NCBI GenBank assembly: GCA_023014335.1
Contig: JAECYW010000010.1
Span: 2,046,001 to 2,110,000, forward strand
Source: Galerina marginata
Lineage: Eukaryota; Basidiomycota; Agaricomycetes; Agaricales; Galerinaceae
Length of the DNA: 64,000 nucleotides
Reading direction: 5' to 3'
Each line of letters begins with the position of its first letter. The stretch's first letter is position 1. Positions 8,671 to 21,309 of the stretch are shown in pieces. Position numbers and translations under genes: made by a program. A model generated the notes under the pieces. That model was not told the DNA's origin, did no database searches, and worked only from the letters and a program-made list of their open reading frames with translations.

Positions 8671-10887
8671 CTAATAAGGATCTTCAGTCATTCGAACGAG
8701 TTGTTCAGCGGCCCTGGACCGTGCTTTGAGGGTACACTTGAAGGGCAGTGGACGACTGCATTGCGAAATTGACCGTGAGCATCTTAATTTCTCTGCTGAA
8801 AAGTTTGTCACTGACCTTGTCAACGTAGTGTAATACTGCAAGGATGGATCAATAGGCCGCCCCGTGTCATCCAGAGCCTTGGAAATTTCAAATGTTGAAA
8901 GTATAGAGGCAAACGTGAGCCAAAGGAAAGAATTTGCGACCTGATTCCCCGGGCATCTCCTGAGGAATTAAATGGTCAAAAAGAAGTTAGACCTCGTGAA
9001 ACAAGAGTCGCTTGCCTTCGACCGAAGCCGAAAGCCATCAAGGCTGGGTTGCACACGGCCGGGTTGATCTTTCCGTTTTTCATGAAGCGCTCGGGTTTGA
9101 AGATCGACGGGTCAGGATATTCGTCTTCGTTGTGGAGCATTGCCCTGCAGATGAGGTTGTCAGGTTTTTTTAGTGAACTGCTTAACGTGTCGTTTTGACC
9201 AGGCGCTTACCATGCATTAGGGATAATTACGGATCCTTTCGGAATATAATATCCTCGGTAAACATCCTCCTCACTTGCACAATGAGGCACAGCTGAAGTA
9301 GGTAGTTAGTACTGAAGCATATCCTGACTTGATTGCTGACGACCTACAGTTTGGAGTCACTGGTTTCCATCTGATAGAATAAATAATAAATTTCGACGAT
9401 GAGACGATTTCACGGCAGCATGGTTAGAAACAAACCGCACCTTAAAACTTCCCTCACAATGGCCGATATGTAGGGCAAATCCCCTTCGTCGCTGAATTCA
9501 GGTAATCTGCCTTCGAGAACGCGGTCAAGCTCTTCCTGGGCTCCTTTTTGCACCTCAGGAAAGTAAAGCATCGCAACGAAGAATGTGAGAACCGCTGCCA
9601 GTGTTGCATCGGCAGCACCTTTTGAGGTTATACGTCAGGGAGAGCAGGGAGTAAATTGCGCAACGATGCGATTTTACCTGCAAAGACAAGGGGTGCCGTG
9701 TCCTGGATAACTCGCTTCTGGTGAGAAATATCGGCACTTTCATCCAAATTTTGTAGGGATGTTGATGTGAAAGATGGTTTGAATGTGCCAGAGGCCTATA
9801 AGAACATCCGAATTAGCATAGGGCGTCTAAGCCCAAAGCATCGGAGAAACGCATACCATAAGTTGAAGGACCTCTTTATAAGGCGCTTCGCGCATGTCTT
9901 CCTGCAGTTTTCGCCACTCCCTCGCTTTCTTTTGGAAACCGGCACCGGGAACAAATTCGGGGACATACTTCAAGATTGGAATTATGTCCACCAAGAATGC
10001 TCCTGGCAGAACTGCCCCAGTTAATGAGGTGACAGCCGGCACGACAATTTCCAGGAAAGGGTCGTTCTTCGGACGGATAGGTATCCCGTACGCCAGGGAC
10101 AAAGCCATTTCACCAATCGTACTTTTAGACCGTTCCGCAGTCAATAGATTGTTCATCGTGGGCAGTCCATGACACAGAAGCTTACTGTTTCGTTATTTCA
10201 ATGAAATCCTCTGGAGTGTCGAGAAGGCGGACCAGAAGCTTGCGGACGAATTCCACGTGTGGCCCTTGATATACAGCAACGTTGCTGCTACTTTGAAAGT
10301 ATTTGGTGAATGCCCGTCTTCTCTCTTTCCATAATTCACCATATGGCATCGTAACCATGAACCAATTCCAGCCCATCCTGAAATAGCAAATAAATGAAAG
10401 ACCTCTTCCTTCGTAAGTTCATTCAACTTACAGCTCGTTTGCCATAGTAAATGGGGGCCTTTATTGATGGGTTAATAAGGCGGCGAAGTTCTAGCACCTT
10501 AATTACGCACCTGCTGGAGTAAATGGAAGACCTCTTCTCGAGGAGGTCGACGGCTGCACTGAAAGAATTAAGAACGATGATATCCTTTCCAGCCGCCTTC
10601 AGGTGGATAATATCCGAACCTACACCACGCAAAGAAAAATGCGCGTTGATAGGATGCACTCGTGTTATAAGTCAATGAAACTCACTATACTCTTTCCCCC
10701 AGCGCGCATACGTCTCCCACTCGAGGCTTATAGGAAGATCCAAAAGGTTTCCCAGGATGGGAAGCTTCTTGGGACCTGGGGGGTAGGGCAATGTGGAACG
10801 CCCACTGTTTCTCACATATAGCCATAGTGCAGTTGCAAGAGCCCCAAGCAGTACAAATAAATCCAATCGGTTCGGTTCAGGTATCAT
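8671..10887 (-). CDS. cytochrome P450 A (E-class, O-methylsterigmatocystin oxidoreductase-like)
   Basis: A haem monooxygenase, probably ER-anchored by an N-terminal hydrophobic segment (LFVLLGALATALWLYV) followed by the PYPPGPKKLPILGN hinge. Every exon of P450 B has an open counterpart here, so the gene appears intact, with 12 exons and about 517 residues. Visible motifs are the I-helix FAGAADATLAA, the K-helix EVLR (ExxR), PERF, and the haem loop FGFGRRRCPG with its cysteine ligand. Exon 1 is 10686-10887. The haem loop is split by an intron with a GC donor at 9015, and the intron after NAW uses GTAAGC (9210). The stop is at 8671-8673. It is a close paralogue of P450 B in inverted orientation. 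The substrate is unknown. The name reflects family resemblance only. Confidence 0.92.
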
Positions 10888-11430
10888 CTTCAAATCATGG
10901 AACGAAGGATGCAAGAGATAGAGTCGGGGTTCTTATCTTGCTCAGTTTAAGGTTCCGTTCTGTACATGACATATTGACACGCAAACCGTATTGTGATCAA
11001 ATGACACACTGCCTAGGATCAAATCGCAGCAAACAGTCACTGACAAATGCCGTACCGGGTCAGCTGCGAACATCCATTCGTTAAGCCGCTCCAATGGAAT
11101 GAATTCTCTGGAATACCTCTGGGGGAAAACACGTTCTGATTCGAAGTAGTTGAAGGGGCATTACGTTCGGACATTGCGCAGAGAAGTGAAGAACGTCATG
11201 AATGCTGTTGTTTAACGTTGGACGTACCCTGGAGGAGTATCTATGAGCTTATAAGCCACCGGAATATACACATTGGAGCTTACCATTAACAATTAATAGA
11301 CTGGGAAATAATATGGCCCAATGACAAGGCGGAACTGAGACTCGAGTCCATGGCAATCTTACCTTTGATGAAAAGGAAGACGAGAAGCGCAAGGGGATGT
11401 TCAGAGTTTTACTATTTAAATGGTCTCCCA
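10888..11430 (-). repeat. P450 A upstream region with repeat X copy 1
   Basis: The DNA 5' of P450 A (10888-11260) aligns with that 5' of P450 B (22810-23152): CTTAAACTGAGCAAG, TGACATATTGACACGCAA-type blocks and GGTGGCTTATA recur in order. Further out, 11290-11430 is repeat X, in which the ATG seen in copy X' is ATA. The duplication therefore included promoter DNA. Some regulatory signals may still be shared by both P450s. Confidence 0.7.
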
Positions 11431-11649
11431 GGTCCATACGCGGACGAGCCAGACTTCGAAATGGACGGCAATTTGGACTTCCACAACAGAAAGTAAACGC
11501 CTAGGTCGACTTAAGAGCACATACAGTTGGTGCAACGAGAAAAGCAGAGAACTCACCCAGTTGTCGTCGATCATCAATTTTCGATAAGTTCACGGCAGGA
11601 TTTTTCCAAAGAAAACATGGCAAGTTGAGTGGTGGTCGAAGGAATGCTG

Positions 11650-12560
11650 CACGCCTGGTATCTTCATGGGATGTTTTCTAGAGGTGAAAAAGTGCGTGCA
11701 TTGCGGCTTGCGGGTTGTGAAGGAACCGCCACCCGCAGCATTGAAGGTTTGATGAAACGCGTCGGGACACAGTCCTACAGTATTCACGCCCTTGGTGATA
11801 CGAAGACGCGACAGGCTCCATCCGTTCGTGTGAGCTCATCGAGATGGAGCTTTAACTTGAAACTATGACAGCTAATTATGAGTATGTTGACTGAAAAGCC
11901 AAACTAAGTGTTATAATATGAAGTTGTGCATACCTCTATACCTATACGTGATCCTTGTCCTGGCCACAAGGCTCTTCCCGATGGAGAGCTCGTGAACAAG
12001 TGGCTTCGCTCTTTGGTTAAAGGTGCATTCAAGGTGTACGTGCATCGATGATGGAGGGTTACGCTGCGTGCTACGTGCTCAGTGCATGGTGCTGCACGCG
12101 TTCTCGCACTCGCATCATCCAGGATTGACGAACGGTCGATAAAATGCACGGTGCCAGCCTGAGTGGGCAGACTATGGCTACTAGCCAACTTGAAGCTTCC
12201 TCTTCTTAGCCAAGTTTCGTAGCCCAACAAGCCCGGAAAGAGTCAAGAGGGCCACTACATGTGTGGAGGGGAAAGACCGACAGGCAAAGCGTTTCAATTT
12301 TCGAGGCGTCGTCCAAGGCACCGGCAAGAGTCAACGTTAACGCGTTTAACATTGAAACTTTGAAGAATAATCAGCGCAACGGATGACTAGAACTGCTCAT
12401 GCGGAAGATTGAGAGCACAATATGAGCAAAACCAAGATCATATACATCAGACTCAGAGAAAGACGGTCGAAGGAACCGTTGGATTCCGATTTGTCGTCGG
12501 ACTTGCATCGCCGTCGAATCCCGTGATCGATGACGCAACACCCGGATCGGGACCTTCTTC
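11650..12560 (+). repeat. repeat D, copy 2 (uninterrupted)
   Basis: Aligns with repeat D copy 1 in the same orientation (GCGTGCATTGCGGCTTGCGG, GTGAACAAGTGGCTTCGCTC, AAGACCGACAGGCAAAG, GATGACGCAACACCCGGATC). It preserves the empty site of the Mutator-like insertion near 12300. I see no gene. Confidence 0.65.
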
Positions 12561-12825
12561 GCACAGCGACTCTGAGCTTACTCTGAATAACTCCCCTCTC
12601 GATACTTGAACGATGGGCATACTTTGACGAGTTCTCCTCCTCATCAACTCCTCATTTTATGATACTCTGTGTATTTAAATTACATTTTATAGCTCGGTGG
12701 AGATTCTGGGAATGTCAATCTGTGCAGCCTGAGCTGTACTTGAGCACTGGCAGGTCACCGTCTGAGCGCTTATTATTTGAACGTTAAATATCGAGCCCAG
12801 CTGCAAATAAAAACTACGCACTGAT

Positions 12826-13095
12826 AATTAAGCGCCTTTTTTGAAATCAAACTATCTAATTAGGAACCGTTGTGATGGCAAAGTAGCAACATAAACGAAC
12901 GTGAATGTACGGCTATCTGGTAGATAACCTGCCAACGGTCCTCGCTGTTAGCTTCAAGCTTGCTACTTTATGAAGAGACAGCAAAACCTTGAGACAGAAA
13001 TGACAGCTAAGATGCGCATGCAACACCGCAGTCGAACTGCACCTCTAGTCCCGACGCAAGTGATTTATCGCTGCTCGCATGCTCAGGGCGGATCC
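12826..13095 (+). repeat. diverged repeat Z, copy 2
   Basis: Same-orientation partner of 2868-3110 (TAATTAAGCGCC, CTTGAGACAGAAATGA, CTAGTCCCGACGCAAGTGAT). An ATG frame from 12970 to 13458 runs out of this repeat into low-complexity DNA. I do not accept it as a gene. Confidence 0.55.
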
Positions 13096-13160
13096 TGGAC
13101 CGAGTGTGATGCTTCAAGCTTGAAGGTTTATTCGGAATTAGAGGCTTTGGGTTTAAATTT

Positions 13161-13500
13161 TAAAGGGTGTACAGGTACAGGTGCGGGTGCAGGCGCGGGT
13201 GCGGGAGACGAGACAAAGACAGAGTCGGCGTTACCGACCATTTTTAACTCCATTTCCATTTCCATATCCGTATCCATATCCAACCTAGGTCCTAAGTCAG
13301 GAAGTACGGGAAAGGTGTCTAAGCGGATGCAGAAGCGAGATGTGGAAGGAAACATACAAGGAGAAGGGAAGGAGAATGGGAACGGGGATAGGAATAGGAA
13401 TGCATATGCTGAGGTATGGACAGTGATTGTGCTATGCGAGACGATGAGGATGAGATAAGATGAGATGAGATGAGATGAGATGAGATGAGATGACAGGGAA
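13161..13500. repeat. low-complexity block with a TGAGA microsatellite
   Basis: The block contains G-rich GTGCGGGTGCAGG-type runs (about 13173-13205), imperfect TCCATATCC hexamers (about 13250-13285), and a perfect TGAGA pentamer array of about six units at 13461-13490. It lies 3' of the antiporter gene on its strand. The stretch 13500-13837 shows no further feature. Confidence 0.8.
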
Positions 13501-13837
13501 GCACGGAGAGCTCGAGATGAAAGATGGAAATGGAGGAAGATGAACGCAGAAAAGAGAAGGAAAGAGGAATGAAGAACGGTCTAGGTAAGGCTATGGCAAG
13601 TTAGTATACACAACGATACATACAATATCTATTTACAAACAAAAAACTCGCAGAGAAACGCAGGCGAGAATGTGGTTAGTGATACGACAAATCCGAATCC
13701 GAAGAGGCGACATGGGGCGTTGCAGTGCGATCATACGTCCAACCAAGGGTGATGTTGATGTCGATGTCGCTCGTCGGCACGATGCACGATGCCCGACGCA
13801 CGATGCATATAGAGTAGAGTAGAAGACCCCAAGCGGC

Positions 13838-16800
13838 CTACACACCCGGTCTATCTCTCGCCTCCTCCGCAACTGGACTCTCCGACAACCCTTGTCCGCC
13901 CCCGCCCATGCCCATCACCAACCCCCGCCCACTCGAACCTAAACCCCCAAACTCAGTCTCATCCACAAACCTTACACTCCTCGACGGCGAGCTCTCCCTA
14001 GTCTGCACCGGCGTGCCTCTCCTACTGCCTCCATGACCATGACGGATGCTCTCCACCCTATGGTTCCGTGGAGAACTTGAGCCTAGGGAGTCAGCCGTGC
14101 CGGGCCTGGAGGAACGTGCGGTGCTTGGGCGCGAGCGGGAGAAGAACGCGTTGGCATTGGCCGCGGTGGCAGTTGGCGTGCTCGTGCCTGGGCTGGTGTT
14201 AGGCCGCGGGGTGGAGGCGGCGGAGGAAGAGGAGGAGGATAGAGAGGAAGAGGTGCCGAGGCGGGAGAGCGCGCCGAAGCTGGGTCGGCTGTGCATAGTG
14301 GGTATCGGCTGTGCTTGGTGTCGTGCTTGAGGCTGGGATTTGGGTTGGGGTTGGGACGAAGCAGACGGGCCAGACGAAGAACCAGCATCAACCGACCTCC
14401 CCCGCTGCTCCTCGACGACCTCAGGCGCACCCCCTACAAACGAGCCGCGTCGCACAGCAGGACCCGACCCAGACGCGGACGCGGACGCAGAAGCGCGTCG
14501 TCTGCGCGAATGAGCCGCGTGTTGTTGGGGCTTGGAAGACCGGCTTGTAGAACGCGTTATCTTGGGCGACGACGCCGCGGAGGTCGGTAAGCCCGCGCCG
14601 CCGCCGTTGTTGTTGTTGTTATTGTCCTCTGAAGCCCACCCCTCCTCATCCTCTTCGTCCTCATCCGCAATAGCCGTATCTTCCTCCGTTCCCGCCCCCG
14701 CCCCCGCCCGCCTCCGCTGCCACGCCACCTGCAGGTGCTGGTGCTCCTGCCTCAGCTCCTCCTGATGCTGTCCCTCCTCCTGGTGCTGCCCCTCCCGCCT
14801 GCGCGAAGGCGACACAGCCTCCCTCGCCCGTGCCCCAAGATGCCCGAGCTCTCTCGATATCGCATGCCCCAGATCCTCCGCGCCGTGCCCGTGCCCATGC
14901 CCGTGCCCGTGCCGGAGCCCGAGCTCGTGGTGGTGGTGCCATCTACTCGCAGCCCCGCCCAGCCCGGCGTGGGCGTGGGCGAGGCCAGAGGAATTCGGGT
15001 TCGGGTTCGGGAGGACGGTTACTTCGACCTGTAAACAAAAAAGTCGGGATGAGCAAGAATGTATGCGTGCTAAAAGAGATGTGAAAGGAATTAAGGAAGA
15101 TTAACGTACATCACCCCCATCCCCCCTCCTCCGCTCAACCACCACCCGATCGCCCTCGATCCACTCCCGCACGTCCCCCTCCTCCACCCCGTCAGGCGGG
15201 TTCGCAGCGTCAGGCTCTGCTCGCTGCGGGTGTTGTAGATGCGGTGCGAGTGCTGGTCTTTCAAGGCGCGGTCGTTCTCTTTCTCCTTCTCCTTGTTCGG
15301 CGCCTACTGTCATCGCTGAAGGCGACGGCAACGCTCCACCCAACGTAGGCGTTCCAGGCCTCGTGCTCGTGTTCGTGGACGGCGTAGCAGGTCGTGTAGC
15401 AGGCCTCGACCCCCCCGTACCAGGACTGACGACAACCCCCACCCCACCCCCCGCGAAATCGACGAACCGGGTATGCGGTGAGTCCGATCGGGCAGGGGGC
15501 GGGGGCATAACGCGCGTCTCCCCGCTCAACCCGCTCTCCGCCATCTTCTCGTCGTCCATCTGGAAGCTCGTAGTCCCACTCCCGCTTCCTTCCTCGCCTT
15601 CCCCTCTTTTTTCCTTCTCCTCCCTCTTCTCCCGCTCTCCCAAATCCAACACCTCCCCCCTGCCCTCCTCCAAATCCCTATCCAAATCCAAATCCCGATC
15701 GCGGTTAACAACAATATCCTCCGCCCTACTAACCATCCTCGCCTGATTCGTCCAATCCGGGGCTTGCCTCCCCCCCGAACTCCCCACCGTGTCCCTCCTC
15801 GACCACGTCCTCGACACACTATGCACCCTCCTCCCCAGACTAAACCCCGGGATCGACAGCCCGTGAATGGTGATGGAGCACAGAACCATGAACGCCACGA
15901 TGGGCTGGATCGTTTTTTCCAGCAGCTCCGTCTGCGCCGAGGGGGGTTTGTGCCCTTCGGAACCGGAGGCGGAGGCGGCGGATTTGTGTGCGTCCGCGAG
16001 GATCTCCGTGGCGAGTGTGGATATGAAGACGGCGCCGATGCCGATAGGCCCAAAGTGGCCGCTGAACACCGCCTCGCGGAAGGTCTTGATATCCGGGATC
16101 CAGCGGTAGAGCGCCATCATCACCGGCAGCCGCCTCAACAACAGCACGAGCACAGCGATCACAAGCAGCCGCCACACACTGAGCGTCAGCTCCGCATCCC
16201 TAAACGCGCTAAAAGGCATCCACGCGCCTACATATATGAACGCAGCCACATTGAACAGCGTGTCAATCACACTACTAAAAACGCTCTCCTCAGTTTGTCG
16301 ATTGAAGAACCCGTCCCATGCGAACGCGGTCCCGCAGAAGAACGCGGCGAGGAGGTCGTCGGACCCGAGGAGGGTGGTGAGCCCGATGGTGAGCATGGCG
16401 AGGGAGACGTATTGCGCTACGTAGGAGTGCCGGTCGATTAGGTCGTGTCGTTGGCAGAATTTCATTAGGTGCCGGAAGGAGAACCCGAGGATGGAGCCGA
16501 TTATGGCGCCTAAGATGACCTGGTCTGGAGGAGTCAGCAGTGCGTCTTTCCGTGTCCCACCGCATCGCATCGCATCGACGGGGGGAGAGGAGGAGGAGAG
16601 ACTCACAGAGCCACAATAACAAAAACCAATCCCGCACCGCCCTCCCCACTCCCTGGTCCAGCGTCAAATAAAGCGCGATATACAAGAAAGGAAACGCCGC
16701 TCCGTCGTTCACGCCCGACTCCGCTGCGAGGAGGTGCCGGATGTGCGCTGGGACGTGCTTGTCCGCCCATTTGCCGCCGACGACGGCGGCTGCTAGGATG

Positions 16801-17802
16801 GGGTCTGTTGGGGTGAGGCAGGCGGCTACGGCGAGGGAGGAGAGGAAGTTGAGGCCTGGGATTAGGGCGAATATTAGGGCGGCGGATACGAACCAGCCCT
16901 GGAAAAAATTTCCTCGCGTCAGTCTCCTTGTCTTCACCCTTTCCTTTACTTGAGAGAAAAACTCACCCAGGTCATAACAGGAACCAACAAAAAAAACAGA
17001 CTCCTCCAATGTTTCTTCATATACGCTTTAGGCAGCTCGACGCCGATGGCGAACACCCCGATTGCGAGGACGATGCGCGTGAATTCGAGGGTGATGGTGT
17101 TTGTGACTTGGGCGGAGGTAGAGGTGGAGGATGCCCAGGAGCGGGGGTTGAATATGTCTGCGCAGTAGGGGCCTGGGGGAGGGGGGGGGGGTTAGATTGG
17201 GTGGGGAGGAGGGAGAGGGGAGGAGGGGGAGAGGAGGGGGAGAGGAGGGGGCTGGACGTACCGATTATGACTCCGAATATGAATGCCCATATGGCTTCTC
17301 CTATGTATAGCTGCGCGAAGAGTCATTTCTTTTGTTTCTCCGAAAGAAGAGGAGAGAAGAGAGAGGGGGAACGTACGCGTTCTCGGAGGAAGAGGGAGAA
17401 CATGCCGAACTGGTGGAGCGAGGAGCGAGATAAGGTAAGGCGGTAATTTTCACGTTGTTATACACAAGAGGGGGAGGGAGAGGGAGACGCACAAGGACGA
17501 TGAACCCGCCGAGGACGGCATAGACGATGTGGACGGTTGATACTTCGAACTGGGAAGTGGATGAGGAAGGGTCAGCGATGGGAGGTATGAGGAAGGAAGG
17601 CAGGAGGGGGTGGTGTAGAAAGAAAGGGACCCGAGACACGCGGAGGCAGGCTTTTTTCTTCACTTTTTGCGTTGCGCTCGTCCGCTCAGCGATGCATGAC
17701 GAACAAAGCAACCACGACAGAGGAGTAGAGAAGAAAGGCCAGGGACGGGGCCAAGGAACAGAGGAAGAAAAAGAAAGGGAGACTCACGGGCGAAAAAGTC
17801 AT
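13838..17802 (-). CDS. plasma-membrane Na+(K+)/H+ antiporter, Nha1 type
   Basis: Exports Na+ or K+ in exchange for H+ at the plasma membrane, giving salt tolerance and pH/K+ balance. Eight exons in consistent phase: 17788-17802, 17493-17549, 17377-17409, 17262-17310, 16967-17172, 16607-16898, 15110-16524 and 13838-15028, giving 1,085 residues. The N-terminus reads MTFSPFEVSTVHIVYAVLGG, then FGMFSLFLRERLYIGEAIWA. The transport core has CLTPTDPILAAAVVGGKWAD and the ion-binding AESGVNDGAAFPFL, followed by GSDDLLAAFFCGTAFAWDGF. About 600 residues of hydrophilic tail follow, rich in Ser, Glu, Arg and Pro, including an HGHGHGHGH run near 14880-14910. The long tail and the core are usual for fungal Nha1. 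The tail is GC-rich, which produces many false ORFs on the other strand. Start codon and micro-exons were set by homology and splice sites. Confidence 0.93.
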
Positions 17803-19550
17803 GACGTCGCTCGCTTCCACTAGCACCAGCTGGCTTCTAAACGTGGGCAGGCTCTAGATCCAATCTAAGCGCCTTCAGCTATCTTCGAGATTGACGAACA
17901 GAGTAGGACGGCCCAACAGCGAAATTCGCGCAAAAGATGTGGGTGTCTGTCGGTGTTGCCAACCTGCCTGGGATGGGAGTCCGAAAGGTGAGGGTCTTTT
18001 TCTTGAGTCGGTGTATTATTAGAAACCTCTCGTCTGGGTGACGGTGAGATTCCAGGCACGGACGGCTCCAAGGCTGGGCGTGAGAAGGCGTTATCGTCGT
18101 CGTCGTCGGCAGCGTCAGTGGACTGGACTGGATGTCTGCCGTGTGGTGCTGCTCGAGGTGGTGGTGGTGGGGGAACGTGAAGGAGAGGAGAGGGCAAAAA
18201 ATAAGCGAGGGTGGAATGATCGGGGGTTTCCTTTACGCGTATGTATATAAGTACAGTACCACACCCCCGTTTACGGTTTTATCATTCGGACCCTCTCCAA
18301 GAGTTTTTCGCGTTTGGGGTTTGAAGGGTCCTTTTTTTTATTTTTTATTTTTGTAAACCGCCCTTCCGCCTTTCGCCTTTCTTTGCCTGCATCCTCGGAC
18401 CTCCCTGACTGTGATGGATCGGGCTCTAACTGGCAGGGACTGCCCTCTACCCTGCTCGACCCTTACGGGTAACGGGAACCTACTCATGGCCATGCCCATG
18501 CCCATGGCGATGGCGATGTGGTAACTGCACGTGGAAGAGGGGATGCGGGGAAGGAGGAAGGAGGAGGAGGAAGGGTTGTCATACGCGTTCCTCGTTCCTC
18601 GTACTGTACGTGGCTTTTTTTTTTGGCTCTCTTCATCTCATCTCATCTCTCACTTCCGCTTGGTGCTGTGCACATCCACTTAATTTGGCGTCTAAAAACA
18701 GGCAAATGAATGAATGAATTAACCAATCACTTAATGCCCAACGAGGATCATGATTGGCTTGCCTGCACGAAAATGTAGAGCTTTCTCGGCATGCGCTCAT
18801 GCATATGTGTGTACGAGATTCATTTCGACATACGCCTTATTAACATCGCTGTACTTCACGCGCTTCAAGTTTACTTAGCCTTAGCCTCAGCCTTTGCCAG
18901 TGTGCTTAGCCTTTGTCCTTGTGTCTTATGCTTGGGCCGTACCGCTTTGGACATTCGAAGGCTTTATCGAAAAATCCGACCTTGCTTGTCGGAAAGCTGA
19001 GCCTGCGCAGCCCAAGGCCCAAGGACGCGCCAAGTGCCCTTGACGATAGACATGACGGCTCTCTAGACCGTCGCTCAATCATTGCGCTCTCGAGACTCAA
19101 AGCCTAAGATTCTATCGTCATCCATCCGCGCCTTTCACCTTGGCTCGAGCTCCTTCAATTTCTCATCCTCGGCACTCAGGTCCACTTACACGAACCGCCA
19201 GATTCCTGGATGATGGGCTGATATTGGTCAAGCATTTCTCTCCTCTACTCTATTCAAATTCCCTAGCAGATTCCGCATTCTGCTCGGCGCTGACTGATCC
19301 TAATAGTACTCTCTTGCAGGCTTGAAGTTGAACCTAGAGTAGTTAGTAGTCATTCCGATATCCCTCAAGAGTCAAAATTCAATCCCGCGTCGTTTCCCCT
19401 CTTCCTCCTCTACCGTGCAGGGCTAACGCTCCAACGCTTCATCCCTGAACTCTTATTCATGTGCCTTGACACACCCAAAATACCGCCCTGGAGGCTGGCG
19501 CTCTTCGGTTGCTCGGCACAGCTCGGCATGACGGACAGAAGCGGAAGCGG
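17803..19550. other. promoter-side intergenic region, no gene seen
   Basis: This is the upstream region of the antiporter on the minus strand. GC-rich and purine-biased runs lie at 18130-18200, a TATATAAG lies at about 18243, and CATGCCCATGCCCATGG-type repeats lie at 18485-18520. ORFs here are short and compositional. Nothing else is recognised. Confidence 0.4.
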
Positions 19551-20010
19551 AACTTGAAGCAGATACCGATCGGGGTGTTGCGTCAATAGGAATGGAATGG
19601 AATCCGACAAACCAACCAACGCGATGAATGAAGTGAACGCTCAGACTCAACCGCCTTCGACCGTCTCTCGATTCGAATGGTTTTGTTGATAACGTTCTCT
19701 GAATCTTCTGCAGTCCTGACTCCTGGCTTTAGTGACGGTCTAGTCACCAGTGCGCTGATTATCGGTTATCGCGTCCTTGGTCTTGGACGACAATGGAAAC
19801 GCCGTGCCTGTCGGTTCTTCCTCTCCACACATGTACAGCCTTACTCAGCTCTCTTGTCTTTTCTGGGCTCTGGGCTCGTCTCTTGGAGCGCTTGGGCCAC
19901 CGAAGGGAATCTTGGCTACTTAGGAATCTTGGCTAGCCATGCGCGGTTCATTATCGACCATCATCTTTGGATGATAGGAAGCGGGCCTACCTAATGAGCT
20001 TCATTTACCT
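19550..20010 (-). repeat. repeat D, copy 3 (inverted)
   Basis: The reverse complement matches D copy 1: TGACGCAACACCCCGATCGG near 19560-19590, and CAAGAGAGCTGAGTAAGGC then AACCGACAGGCACG between about 19800 and 19860. Like copy 2, it lacks the Mutator-like insertion. Confidence 0.65.
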
Positions 20011-21300
20011 GTAAAAACCAGGTGGATTGGGGCTTACGTAAAGCTAGGGCGAGGCGCTGCTGAGCACGCAATGCAATGGACCTAGAATGCAGAACACTAA
20101 CCGGTGACCAATGAGTCGTTTTACAATTCTCGTCTTAGCGAGGTTCAAAGAACAAGCGTAGATTAGAATTATGTCTTTGAGTGAACGTTGAGTGTGACAT
20201 GCGTGACGACTTCTCTTCTTCCGCTTCCACACACAACGTTCGCGTTCGCACTCCAGCTGTGTCCTCGCGATCGCACTCGTTTTCTTTCGCCCACCCTCCA
20301 CACCCTGTCGCAAACCCGCATCTGACTCGAAAGCTATCTAGCTAGTTCCCATCTGAAGAGCCCTTCGGGGCGGGTTTGCTTTTTCCCACCCGCCCTCGCA
20401 GCTCGTCTCGTTGGCAATCAGTTAGACCGCTTCTCGGGTCGGGAAGCGCTTCGCGCTTTCACCCAATTTGCTTCGCATAATGCAACTTCATAAATCTTGT
20501 TCTTTGCATGCATTCAGATTAGACCACAATACAATTAAATTGTTCTCAAGCCAATCTCAGCATGTACATTAAGTGAATAGGCAAAGACAAGAACCTTCGA
20601 ACTGGAAGAACCTATTATAGTAGCCAATACCAGAATTACGCAGAGGTACGCGCATCTTTATAGTACTCGTTTCATCTTTCAACATACTCATACTCATACT
20701 TCATTGACAAAGGTTCAAAGGCTCCAACCTCCAAATCTCACGGCGACGCTTTCGCTTCGCCCAAGGCGAGGCGTGTTGTAGCGTTATCCAATGCCCTAAC
20801 TAAGAAATGGCTCCATCCCATTTTTATCCTCTAAAAACCACGAATCTCGATCTCGATTCCACTGCAATCAGAACGCCTCAAGCGTCTTTATCACCGAAAG
20901 CGCGTTGAATGTCGATACATATGACAAAAACTCGTGCCCGCTATCATATGCATGTTTGCTTCCATCTTCCATCCTCCTTGTCCCTCCACTTAACCGTCTT
21001 TCCAGTCAAGGACGAACCCGATTCGAGCTGCGAGCATCATCATCCGTCGCACTGGCGAAGGATAAAGTAAACTATGGCCATCAGCGACGCATCAGCCGTC
21101 AGTTCCTCCCTCCCAATCCCAAATACGAGCCCCATCCTTATTTTATCACCAGCCGTCCCACCTTACCCATATCCAGCGTATTACTTCCAGGCCGTCGGAC
21201 GCACGCACACGGCACGCGTGAGTGTCGTTTATATTAAAAGCCTCCGCTCAGAATGGTCTCTCACCGCACATTTACCCACTTAGATGCTTCTTTCCCCTCC
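20011..21300. other. intergenic, no gene seen
   Basis: No supported coding region. A short G/C inverted repeat (GAAGCGCTTCGCGCTTTC, about 20443) is visible. The rest is AT/GC-mixed, non-repetitive DNA at the resolution I can manage by eye. Confidence 0.35.
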
Positions 21301-21309
21301 GATACGCAC

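Noticed and set aside
4225..12720. Similarity between 4225-4290 and 12655-12720 as a further module part
   Set aside because: The match is short and its order relative to repeat Z is not colinear, so I did not add it to the three-copy module.
12970..13458. 162-codon plus-strand ORF
   Set aside because: It runs from a decayed repeat into low-complexity DNA, with Gly-Ala and Ser-Ile runs and no domain. No promoter or paralogue supports it.
14046..15084. Several plus-strand ORFs over the antiporter tail
   Set aside because: They are compositional shadows of the GC-rich coding strand. The minus-strand frame continues the antiporter in phase across a consensus intron.
15363..16441. Plus-strand ORFs of 127 and 225 codons over the antiporter core
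   Set aside because: The sense frame carries conserved transmembrane and ion-binding motifs. The antisense frames have none.
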